From contig NZ_JBNAGG010000001.1 in the NCBI RefSeq assembly GCF_049801075.1, forward strand, positions 682,001 through 746,000: DNA of 64,000 bases. Reading direction: 5' to 3'. Each line of letters opens with the position of its first letter. Position 1 is the first letter of the stretch. This document shows, piece by piece, positions 1 to 7,634 of the stretch. The position numbers were made by a program, and so were the translations under genes. The notes below the pieces were generated by a model, which did not search any database, was not told the DNA's origin, and saw only the letters and a program-made list of their open reading frames with translations. The stretch comes from Maritalea sp049801075. GTDB lineage: Bacteria > Pseudomonadota > Alphaproteobacteria > Rhizobiales > Devosiaceae.

Positions 1-330
1 CTGATCGGCAATATGCATGGAGCCGCCTTTGCCGCGGCAATAGCCTTCTTCTTTGCCCAGCAATTCGCAGAACATTTCCTTGAAATCCGCGCCTTTAGCG
101 ACACAATGGCCATGCCCCCGGTGGGTGGATGTGATTTTGTCGGTGCTTTTCAGCGCCTCACAAATCCCGACGGCCACAGCTTCCTGCCCAGAATACATGT
201 GGGTCAGCCCCGGCATTTTGGCCGCCAAATATAGCTTATTTGCATTGTCTTCAAAGGCCCGGATACGCACCATTTGCTGATACATGCGCACATAGGCCTC
301 GTGATTAGAATTTTTGGCATTTCTGCTCAT
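1..330 (-). CDS. TPP-dependent dehydrogenase E1 component, alpha subunit (partial, C-terminus off window)
   Basis: Only the first 110 residues are in the window; the gene runs off the left edge. The visible part is a typical E1-alpha N-terminus: MVRIRAFE, then THMYSGQEAVAVG, then STHRGHGHCVAKG and GKGGSMHIAD. These motifs line the thiamine pyrophosphate and substrate pocket in the acetoin, pyruvate and branched-chain 2-oxoacid dehydrogenase families, and the spacing looks closest to the acetoin (AcoA) type. AGGA stands 7 bases before the ATG. It lies 13 bp downstream of the M24 gene, so it is probably the last visible member of the operon led by the fused regulator. The substrate cannot be fixed without the beta and E2 genes. 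Confidence 0.85.
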   Translation of the reverse strand, partial: MSRNAKNSNHEAYVRMYQQMVRIRAFEDNANKLYLAAKMPGLTHMYSGQEAVAVGICEALKSTDKITSTHRGHGHCVAKGADFKEMFCELLGKEEGYCRGKGGSMHIADQ

Positions 331-343
331 GGTGCGATCCTGC

Positions 344-1642
344 TTAGTATCGGTTGGCGATCGGGAGTTCTTCAGCGGGGAACAAGCTGATCACTTCACA
401 GCCGGTGTCTGTCACCACCACTTCTTCTTCGATCCGTGCTGCGGAATATCCGTCTGCCGCCGGGCAATAGGTTTCGAGTGCGAACACCATACCGGTTTTA
501 ATTTCCATCGGATTATCCAAGCTCACGGCACGACTAATGATGGGCCGTTCATGCAGGGCGAGACCCAAGCCATGGCCGAATTGCAGGCCGAACGCAGAGA
601 GTTCATCCGGGAACCCGAATTCTTCCGCCTTTGGCCAAAGCTTGGCCACCTGATCGGTGCCCACACCCGGCTTAATCGCTTGGATCGCAGCATCCAGCCA
701 ATCACGACATTTCACATAGGCGTCACGCTGCTCAGGGGTCGATTTGCCGATATTGAATGTGCGGTAATAGCACGTGCGATAGCCTTGATAGCTTTGCAAA
801 ATATCGAAAAAGGCCTGATCGCCGGGGCGGAACATTCTGTCGGTAAAGTTGTGTGGGTGTGGATTGCACCGCTCACCTGAGATGGCGTTGATGGCTTCCA
901 CATCGTCAGACCCCATTTCGTAGAGCATCTTGTTGGACATGGCGACGATATCGTTCTCGCGCACGCCCGGCTTCAGCTCTTCATAAATCATGTGATAAAC
1001 GCCATCGACCATTGAGGCCGCTTGAGTCAGCAACTGGATCTCGTCCCAGTTTTTGATCTCCCGTGCGCTCAGCATGATTTGCTGACCGTCCACCACGTTC
1101 AACCCCGCTTCTTTCAGCGCGTAGAACATGGCCGTTTCGGCGTAGTCGACACCCACGGGCATATCGATCATGCCAGCGTCGCGAATAAGTCCGGCAATCT
1201 CCTCGGCATATTTTTTCATAAGACCGAAGCTAGGGGGAATTGTCCCGCGCATGCCAACCACGCCTGCCCGACAATGGTCGGGAACCAGCCAATCAGAGAA
1301 TTTTTTATGGTGCACTGCTGCTGAGCCAAAGTCCCAAACATAAGGTGCATCATCGCCTGTCAGCAGGCAAAAGCGACACATTTTGTCCCGTTCCCACTCG
1401 CCAATCTTTGTGGCGCTGACATAGCGAATATTGTTCACATCAAACAGCAAAAGCGTGCCGCAATCCGACGCTTTAAGTGCTTCACGGGTCCGCGACAGAC
1501 GATAGCGGCGCAAACGGTCGTGGTCGATCCGGCGTTCAAAATCAACTGAGGTGTGCCCCCAAGCTGGCAAGCGCCCTTCCCATTGCCAATTTGGGTCCAA
1601 ATCCTGCGGGGTCAAAATGTTTGGTGTCAGAGCATTTCTCAT
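344..1642 (-). CDS. M24-family (creatinase/aminopeptidase P fold) protein with an altered metal site
   Basis: This 432-residue protein has an N-terminal creatinase-like domain (about 40-190) and a C-terminal pita-bread M24 domain (about 205-425). Family members include Xaa-Pro peptidases, creatinase, ectoine hydrolase and the DMSP lyase DddP. Four of the five usual metal ligands can be placed: Asp280, His357 in FGHGLG, Glu390, and Glu405 in RIEEE. The second Asp, normally eleven residues after the first (DxxxxxxxGYxxD), is Cys291 here. It may therefore bind metal differently or be a non-peptidase. AAAGGA precedes the ATG. It sits between an SDR and a TPP dehydrogenase, which favours small-molecule catabolism over peptide turnover. 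DddP is possible but not supported by residue matches. Confidence 0.8.
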   Translation of the reverse strand: MRNALTPNILTPQDLDPNWQWEGRLPAWGHTSVDFERRIDHDRLRRYRLSRTREALKASDCGTLLLFDVNNIRYVSATKIGEWERDKMCRFCLLTGDDAPYVWDFGSAAVHHKKFSDWLVPDHCRAGVVGMRGTIPPSFGLMKKYAEEIAGLIRDAGMIDMPVGVDYAETAMFYALKEAGLNVVDGQQIMLSAREIKNWDEIQLLTQAASMVDGVYHMIYEELKPGVRENDIVAMSNKMLYEMGSDDVEAINAISGERCNPHPHNFTDRMFRPGDQAFFDILQSYQGYRTCYYRTFNIGKSTPEQRDAYVKCRDWLDAAIQAIKPGVGTDQVAKLWPKAEEFGFPDELSAFGLQFGHGLGLALHERPIISRAVSLDNPMEIKTGMVFALETYCPAADGYSAARIEEEVVVTDTGCEVISLFPAEELPIANRY

Positions 1643-1742
1643 CTTTGTGTCCTTTGTTCAGGCGCCTCAATGCGCCATCATCGCCCAATATCCAGCGTGG
1701 ATAGTTGGCGGTGCAGCCAAAATGTGTGGGGTTATCAAGCGA

Positions 1743-2552
1743 TCATTGCATGATCATGCCGCCATCAATCATCAGGAGCTGGCCGGTCATGTAGTCGCTT
1801 TCATCCGAGCATAAGAAGGCTGCGGTGCCCTTCACGTCGTCGGGAGTCGACAATTGCTTCATCAGGATCATGGTTTGCGCCAAATGATCCATGGATTGGC
1901 CTTCTTTTTCGAACATGCCAATCTCAACCAAATCTTTGTCCAGCTGTTCCCAAAGCTCAGTTTTTACCACACCAGGGCCATAGCCATTTACGGTGATTTT
2001 GTGCTCCCAAAGGGCTTTTGCGCCGCCAATAATCATGGCGAGAGCAGAATATTTTGAGCAGGAGTATGGAATTACGTCTAAAAATGCGGTGCGGGAAACG
2101 ATCGATCCCACATTGATGATCTTATATGGGTGATCTTCCATTGGGCCTTGCTTGATCATCTGGCGTGCCGCCTCCTGCATGCCCAACAGCATGCCTTTGG
2201 CATTCACGTTCATGATCATGTCCCAATTCTCTTCATCAATGTCCATGAACATGCGTGGCTTGTTGATGCCTGCGTTCATGAGAGCCACATTGATGGAGCC
2301 GAATGCTTCAACTGTTTTGGCCACAGCGGCGGCATTTTCCGCACGGCTGGTCACGTCAAGTTTCACAGCAACGGCTTCGCCATTGCCCGCCTTATTAATC
2401 CGTTCAGCAACTTCCTGGACCCCGTCAACATTCACATCGCCAAGGCAAACATTTGCCCCTTGTGCTGCGAAATATTCTGCATTTGCTGCCCCCATACCTT
2501 GGGCGGCACCAGTGATGAGAATATTCTTACCTTTCAAACGATTAGGGTCCAT
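1743..2552 (-). CDS. SDR-family NAD(P)-dependent oxidoreductase
   Basis: A classical short-chain dehydrogenase of 269 residues. The TGAAQGMG nucleotide-binding motif is at 14-21, an NAG motif (MNAGINKP) is near residue 93, and the catalytic YSCSK (YxxxK) comes after the serine of the NVGSIVSR strand. The C-terminus ends in the usual GQLLMIDGG. GAGGAGG lies just before the ATG. The gene is 17 bp downstream of the fused regulator and 100 bp upstream of the M24 gene, so it probably shares their transcript. It most likely oxidises a secondary alcohol or sugar in that pathway. The substrate cannot be read from the sequence. Confidence 0.85.
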   Translation of the reverse strand: MDPNRLKGKNILITGAAQGMGAANAEYFAAQGANVCLGDVNVDGVQEVAERINKAGNGEAVAVKLDVTSRAENAAAVAKTVEAFGSINVALMNAGINKPRMFMDIDEENWDMIMNVNAKGMLLGMQEAARQMIKQGPMEDHPYKIINVGSIVSRTAFLDVIPYSCSKYSALAMIIGGAKALWEHKITVNGYGPGVVKTELWEQLDKDLVEIGMFEKEGQSMDHLAQTMILMKQLSTPDDVKGTAAFLCSDESDYMTGQLLMIDGGMIMQ

Positions 2553-2569
2553 TTTTTCCTCCTCGAAAC

Positions 2570-4378
2570 CTAAGTTTGCATAATTTGTTCAGCGCGTTCC
2601 TGTGCACGCTGCAACGCCATTTTTGCGGGCTGTACGCCGCGCAACATGTCGTGCAACTCTTCGCCACAAACGCGAATAATGTCGGTGATTTGCGGAATGG
2701 GTGGCCGCGGCCAAAATTGAAGCTCGTCGCGCCAAGACATGCCGTCCACCGCTTCAAAGACGATTGAAGACCGGCGCACTTCCGGGTCTGACGCCACAGA
2801 ATATCTAGGGTTGGTCAGGCTACCATTCTGCACATAGAGTTTTTGCGCCTCTGGCGACGTGAATACGATCAAGGCCTCCGCCGCTGCCTGCAGCCGATCT
2901 GGCGCGATGTTCGCCGGAATCGCCAATGCATATCCGCCCACGGGCGCGATTTGCTGTGCGCCCATACCCGACGGGTGTGGCAGATATCCGGTTTTGCCCG
3001 AAGCGGGTGACGTTGCATCCTGCTCAAAATATGGCGCCAACAATGTATAGCCATATGCCATCGGAATTTCACCAGCTGCATAAGGTCGAACGCGTTCAAA
3101 CCAAGACATAGAAAGAATGTTTGGTGGCGAATATTTCAACAGCTCAAGCAGATATTCCGCTGCGGCAAGCCCCCGTTCGGTATCGATACAGAGCTTATAT
3201 TTTTCCGTGGCTAATCTCGACGCGTCATAACCGCCTGCAATTTCCGGCAAATCCAAGATTGGCTGGCCGAAATCCGCTAGGGTCATCAAAAATGTGTGTC
3301 CGAGCGCGGTGCCTTTTGCCGCATTCCACGCCACCCCGTAACGGCCTTGCGTTGGGTTGTGGAAATAGGCCGCGGCACGCAACACTTCATCGGTGGTCAC
3401 CGGTGGCTCGATTCCCGCATCCGCAAACAAGTCTTTGCGGTAAAACAGGAGTTCTGGTGTGGTTTGAGCGGGCACTGCATAGGCACGCTCGTTCCAATGG
3501 GCAGCAGACCACCCGGCTGTGTGGAAATCTGCCGGGTCCAGCCTTGTTTGATCCAGAACAGAATCAAGCGGCAGCAGCACACCCTTCTCGACCAGTTCGC
3601 CCACCCAAGGCAGATCAACAGCCACGATGTCGTACATGCTGGCCTTGCGCCCTGAATTGCGCAAAATTTCTTCTCGCAGGCGGTCAATCGAGAATGCACG
3701 TTGATGGATCGGCGTTCCAACAACTTGCTCAAATTGACGCTTGAGCGACTCCATCACCATAAATGTTGGGTCGCCATGCACCAGTACGCGCAGGCCACCG
3801 TTCAACTTCAATGGTTCGGGCAATATCTTCATGGGCGGGATAGATTTGGCCGACATATAAGAACCGCCAAAATAATAATCAGCGGCGCCTTCGCCCTCTT
3901 CGGCATTCACAAAACTCTGGCTCGCAAGGCGCTTTGCACGTTCTGAAAACTGCATCCAGGATTTCAGCAACTTGTCGCTCGGGTGCATAGAATAGGTCTT
4001 GCCGGACTGGGTGCGCGGGCGTTGGTCCACAAGGCCACGTTCCACCATCTCACTCAAACGACGGTTGGCCGTCGCATAGGGAACGCCGGACGCGCCAATC
4101 AGTGATGTTGGCGTCACCGTCTTCCCTAAAAAGTGGTTTTGAATGAGATGCAAAGACATTCTAATATACGGATTTGGCGCGTAGACCTCAAAAGCGTGGT
4201 CAAGCTCGTCCATAAAGCTGTCAAGAAATTCAACAGTTTGCAGGATATCCACCCTGTGTTGCGACGAAGCTACCTGTTCTGATGCGCCATTCCTCCCCAT
4301 AATTTTTGGCCTCGCTTCTAAAGCGTTGGCCATGGCTGTATTTGACCGTCGAGAACCATCATGTTTTCCTTTCGGCAT
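2570..4378 (-). CDS. Winged-helix DNA-binding domain fused to an SBP_bac_1-like solute-binding domain (predicted cytosolic regulator)
   Basis: This 602-residue protein has no signal peptide. Residues of about 50-135 form a winged-helix domain of MarR/GntR-like layout: TSLIGASGVPYATANRRL is the likely recognition helix, followed by VERGLVDQRP for the wing. Residues of about 190-590 look like a family 1 ABC solute-binding protein, with the WNERAYAVPAQ and PELLFYRKDLF segments and the terminal AAEALIVFTSPEAQKL segment. E. coli SgrR is an established precedent for a DNA-binding domain joined to a solute-binding fold, though of a different SBP class. An ATG 12 bases upstream is open, but GGAGGTG stands directly before this ATG. 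It is divergent from a sugar ABC importer, with paired operator-like repeats between, so it probably controls that importer and its own operon. Confidence 0.8.
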   Translation of the reverse strand: MPKGKHDGSRRSNTAMANALEARPKIMGRNGASEQVASSQHRVDILQTVEFLDSFMDELDHAFEVYAPNPYIRMSLHLIQNHFLGKTVTPTSLIGASGVPYATANRRLSEMVERGLVDQRPRTQSGKTYSMHPSDKLLKSWMQFSERAKRLASQSFVNAEEGEGAADYYFGGSYMSAKSIPPMKILPEPLKLNGGLRVLVHGDPTFMVMESLKRQFEQVVGTPIHQRAFSIDRLREEILRNSGRKASMYDIVAVDLPWVGELVEKGVLLPLDSVLDQTRLDPADFHTAGWSAAHWNERAYAVPAQTTPELLFYRKDLFADAGIEPPVTTDEVLRAAAYFHNPTQGRYGVAWNAAKGTALGHTFLMTLADFGQPILDLPEIAGGYDASRLATEKYKLCIDTERGLAAAEYLLELLKYSPPNILSMSWFERVRPYAAGEIPMAYGYTLLAPYFEQDATSPASGKTGYLPHPSGMGAQQIAPVGGYALAIPANIAPDRLQAAAEALIVFTSPEAQKLYVQNGSLTNPRYSVASDPEVRRSSIVFEAVDGMSWRDELQFWPRPPIPQITDIIRVCGEELHDMLRGVQPAKMALQRAQERAEQIMQT

Positions 4379-4428
4379 GCTCACCTCCATAAAATGTTCA
4401 AATTGAAAGCCGTTAAATGGGCATTCTA

Positions 4429-4460
4429 TCCATTATGGACCATGAAATGTTCATTATGGA
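4429..4460. promoter_or_regulatory. Paired operator-like repeats between the fused regulator and the sugar ABC importer
   Basis: TCCATTATGGA (4429-4439), a near-perfect 11-bp palindrome, recurs as TTCATTATGGA (4450-4460). The start-to-start distance is 21 bp, about two helical turns. A second word, AAATGTTCA, occurs at 4392-4400 and 4445-4453. The repeats lie in the 214-bp divergent region and are the best candidates for binding sites of the fused regulator. Binding is inferred, not shown. Confidence 0.5.
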
Positions 4461-4592
4461 TATTTTTTCGACTATTTATGTTTGGGTTATTTGCTTCAAT
4501 CAGCCGAGCTATTCGATTTCGGATGGCGTCTTGGGTTACACCTCAAGATCAGTTCTGAATTCAAATCACTGGAATTCATTGGGAGGAAAGAA

Positions 4593-5552
4593 ATGAATTT
4601 TCGCAAAACGCTTGTCGTTTCAACAGCTTTAGCAACATTCGCGATGGCGGGTGCAGCTAGCGCGGCTGACTTCACCATTGGCATCACGCAAAACAATGTT
4701 GGCGTTGACAGCTATCAAACAACTTATGAAAAGGCTTTCATTGCCGCGTCAGATGCAAATGACAAAGTTGATGCAGTCGTCTTGGACGCTGGCGGTGACG
4801 TTGCGCGTCAGATCGCTCAGATGGAAGATCTTATTCAGCAAAAAGTAGATGCAATCATCATTTGGCCGACCAATGGTCAGGCGGTTATTCCGGCAGTGCG
4901 TAAAGCGCACAATGCGGGCATTCCTGTGATCGTGACCAACTCTAACATCGCCGAAGAAGGCTTTGATTTTGTTCGTTCTTTCTCTGGTCCGGATAATATC
5001 ACACAGGGTTCGCGGTCTGCAGAAATCATGTGCGACAAGTTTAAGGAAATGGGCATTGAGGACGAGGCTCAAATTGTTCAGATTTCCGGACAGCCAGGCT
5101 ACACGACAGCCATTGAGCGCGCTCAAGGCTTTGAAGAACGCCTCCCAGAAGTTTGCCCAAATGTGACGCTGGTGGAAACCCAGCCGGGCGATTGGAACCG
5201 CGAGAAGTCTCAAAAGGTTATGGAAGCCTTCTTGGTGAAATATGACGATATTGATGGCGTATATTCTGGCGATGACAATATGGGCGTTGGCGCATTGAAT
5301 GCGGCAAAAGCTGCTGGTCGTGAAGGTGAGATCATCTTTGTTGGCGCCACAAACTTTGCCGTTGGCTATGAAGCCATGGGCCGCGGTGAATATTGGGGTT
5401 CAATTTATCAATCCCCTGTTGATGATGCGGAAGCTGCATTGAAAACAGCGATTGATATTTTGGAAGGTACAGACGTGCCGTTCCTCAACTATTTCGACAC
5501 CCCCAAGATCACTCAGGACAACATGTCTGAGTTCGACAAGCCTGTTTTCTAA
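4593..5552 (+). CDS. Periplasmic sugar-binding protein of a ribose-type ABC importer
   Basis: A 319-residue type I periplasmic binding protein (RbsB-like, Peripla_BP_4). It starts with a signal peptide, MNFRKTLVVSTAL through AGAASA, with cleavage likely before ADFTIG. The mature part has the family pattern: GITQNNVGVDSYQTTYEKAF, DAIIIWPTNGQAVIPAV, the FVRSFSGPDN hinge strand and GVYSGDDNMGVGA near the second lobe. A longer open frame begins at 4482, but GGGAGGAAAG directly precedes this ATG. It is the first gene of a four-gene importer (binding protein, two permeases, fused ATPase). The sugar is unknown. Confidence 0.92.
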   Translation: MNFRKTLVVSTALATFAMAGAASAADFTIGITQNNVGVDSYQTTYEKAFIAASDANDKVDAVVLDAGGDVARQIAQMEDLIQQKVDAIIIWPTNGQAVIPAVRKAHNAGIPVIVTNSNIAEEGFDFVRSFSGPDNITQGSRSAEIMCDKFKEMGIEDEAQIVQISGQPGYTTAIERAQGFEERLPEVCPNVTLVETQPGDWNREKSQKVMEAFLVKYDDIDGVYSGDDNMGVGALNAAKAAGREGEIIFVGATNFAVGYEAMGRGEYWGSIYQSPVDDAEAALKTAIDILEGTDVPFLNYFDTPKITQDNMSEFDKPVF

Positions 5553-5564
5553 GAAACGCTATGT

Positions 5565-5597
5565 CAGACACGCGTGAATAATCCTCACGCGTGTCTG
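5565..5597 (+). terminator. Strong intercistronic hairpin after the binding-protein gene
   Basis: CAGACACGCGTGA (5565-5577) pairs perfectly with TCACGCGTGTCTG (5585-5597): a 13-bp stem with a 7-base loop. No T-run follows at once, so it is better read as an mRNA-stabilising or partial-termination element that keeps binding-protein expression above the permease genes than as a full stop. Confidence 0.7.
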
Positions 5598-5647
5598 CGC
5601 TATACTTGTTTTTCAAATTTGCCGCACCGTTTACTTTAGGGGGGACC

Positions 5648-6622
5648 ATGGCGCAGGGTAATTTGAAGGTGATCGGGGAGTTGTTGGCCAAACACGGCAT
5701 CCTCGTTGCCTTTATCATCTTTATGATCGTTTTCACTGTATTGAACCCACGCTTTATCACATCAGATAATGTGCTTGGGGTTGTGCGGTCTTCAGCCATT
5801 TTGGGCGTGATGGCCATTGGCGTAACCTTTGTGGTGGTCAGTGGAAACTTAGATCTATCCGTTGGGTCCATGATGTCTTTTTCCACCATTGTTGTGCTGG
5901 ATTTGCACGACAAGATCGGCCCCCTGCTCGGCATTCCTGCAATGTTTGTGATGACCATGGCGCTTGGCGCGCTTATCGGCTTTTTGGTTGGTTATCTCAA
6001 GCTCAACTCATTGATTGTAACCCTTGGTATGCTTTCCGCCATTCATGGTCTCACGCTCACTTATAGCGGCGGCAAAAACATGGACATTGCTGATAAGAGC
6101 GGCACATGGTTTAGCTTTTTTGGCCAAGGCGAAATTCTGGGCATCCCCGTGCCTATCTTGCTCTTTGCCTTGCTCGCCGCCGGCTTGACCTTGCTTCTTG
6201 CCAAGACTCCCTTTGGTCGCAAGGTCTATGCCGTCGGCGGCAATGGCGTCGCCGCCACTTTCTCTGGCATTCCGCGCGCCCGCATCGTGTTTTACTGCTA
6301 TCTCATTTCCTCATTTTGTGTGGCCATGGCTGGTCTTATCCAGGCAAGCCGTAGTCTTGGCAGTCAAAACACTGTGGGCCAAGGCCTAGAATTGCAGGTC
6401 CTTGCGGCCATCATTCTCGGTGGCGCGTCGCTTTTGGGTGGCTCAGGCACAATTTTCAAAACCGTGATCGGTGTGCTGATTTTGGGCTTCATCCAAAATG
6501 GGCTGCTGCTGATCGGTCTCGAATTCTATGTCCAATATATCGTGACATGGGTCATCATCATTCTGGCGGTTTGGCTCGATATTGCCGCCAAACGCGGCCA
6601 ATTGTGGTCGCCCATCGCGTGA
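5648..6622 (+). CDS. Sugar ABC importer permease, RbsC family (first)
   Basis: A 324-residue BPD_transp_2 permease with about nine to ten hydrophobic spans. Family marks include TFVVVSGNLDLSVGS after the second or third span and ILGGASLLGGSGT near the C-terminus, which contact the ATPase. The open frame extends to 5591, but TTTAGGGGGGACC precedes this ATG. The stop lies 7 bp before the next permease. Two different RbsC-type permeases in one operon imply a heterodimeric channel. Confidence 0.92.
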   Translation: MAQGNLKVIGELLAKHGILVAFIIFMIVFTVLNPRFITSDNVLGVVRSSAILGVMAIGVTFVVVSGNLDLSVGSMMSFSTIVVLDLHDKIGPLLGIPAMFVMTMALGALIGFLVGYLKLNSLIVTLGMLSAIHGLTLTYSGGKNMDIADKSGTWFSFFGQGEILGIPVPILLFALLAAGLTLLLAKTPFGRKVYAVGGNGVAATFSGIPRARIVFYCYLISSFCVAMAGLIQASRSLGSQNTVGQGLELQVLAAIILGGASLLGGSGTIFKTVIGVLILGFIQNGLLLIGLEFYVQYIVTWVIIILAVWLDIAAKRGQLWSPIA

Positions 6623-6629
6623 GGAACTG

Positions 6630-7634
6630 ATGATGCAAAAGACAAATCTTTCCAAACGTTTACAAGAAGGCGCGATCTGGATTTTTATTGCGCTCGAGCT
6701 GGCTTTTTTCGGCATTGCCGGTGAGTTCCTGTCACTCTCTGAAGGCAGTTTTCTCGCACCAGACAATATGTTGCTTCTGATCAAGCAGACTGTGCCGTTG
6801 GGCATTATTGCCCTTGGCATGACCATCATCATGATCAACGGCAATATTGACCTTTCTGTCGGCCCCATCTTTGCCCTATGCGCCATTGTGCTTCTGGATT
6901 CGATGACGTGGCCCATTTTTGCAGGATTGGGCGACTGGGTCATCTTGGTGTCTTGGGCGCTGGCTATATTGGTTGGCGTTGTTTTGGGCGCGATCAACGG
7001 TCTGATTGTCTGGAAAACCGGTGTGGACGCCTTCATTGTGACCCTTGGCTCGATGTTGGGCTATCGCGGGCTGGTCTTCCTTTATAACGGCGAGCAGCCG
7101 ACTTATCACCTCAATTGGACCTTGGTGGATATTGCGGAATCGGCCCCGCTTGGCATTCCCCTCCCCATTTTGATCTTTGCTGGTTGTATTTTGTTCACCT
7201 GGTGGCTGACCAAACGCACCGTGCACGGTCGCAATGCGTTTGCCATTGGCGACAACCGCACCGCTGCGGTGAATGCGGGCATCCGGGTCGGGCCGCACAT
7301 GGTGTGGAACTATGTATTGATCGGGTTTCTCGTCGCGGTCAGTTCCGCCACCTTCTACTCCGCCAGCGGGTCAGTGAACCCTAATGATGGCATGCTTTAT
7401 GAGCTTTGGATCATCACGGCCGTGGTTTTGGGCGGCACCAAACTTACGGGCGGTCGCGGCTCAATCATTGGCACGGTGGGCGGGGTGATTGCCATCCAGC
7501 TTATGCGTAAAGGGTTGGGCCATATTGGCGCTGACACGGCCATGGTGAATTTGGTCATCGGCAGCATCTTGATTGTGGTGCTTTACATTGACCGCCAGCT
7601 TAACCGCAAAGGCGAAGAGGAGTTGAACGCATGA
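6630..7634 (+). CDS. Sugar ABC importer permease, RbsC family (second)
   Basis: A 334-residue BPD_transp_2 permease, paralogous to the gene before it, with MTIIMINGNIDLSVGP and VVLGGTKLTGGRGS matching the same two family motifs. Two ATG codons stand in tandem (6630 and 6633) behind GAGGA; either could be used. Its stop overlaps the ATPase start in an ATGA, so translation is coupled. It probably pairs with the first permease in the membrane. Confidence 0.9.
   Translation: MMQKTNLSKRLQEGAIWIFIALELAFFGIAGEFLSLSEGSFLAPDNMLLLIKQTVPLGIIALGMTIIMINGNIDLSVGPIFALCAIVLLDSMTWPIFAGLGDWVILVSWALAILVGVVLGAINGLIVWKTGVDAFIVTLGSMLGYRGLVFLYNGEQPTYHLNWTLVDIAESAPLGIPLPILIFAGCILFTWWLTKRTVHGRNAFAIGDNRTAAVNAGIRVGPHMVWNYVLIGFLVAVSSATFYSASGSVNPNDGMLYELWIITAVVLGGTKLTGGRGSIIGTVGGVIAIQLMRKGLGHIGADTAMVNLVIGSILIVVLYIDRQLNRKGEEELNA

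Noticed and set aside
314..880. 188-codon open frame on the plus strand
   Set aside because: It is antisense to the M24 gene, which has clear motifs and a ribosome site; the plus-strand product is Cys/His-rich and without recognisable domains.
344..1642. Naming the M24 protein DddP (DMSP lyase)
   Set aside because: The fold is shared, but the metal ligands differ from those known for DddP, and no other DMSP gene lies nearby.
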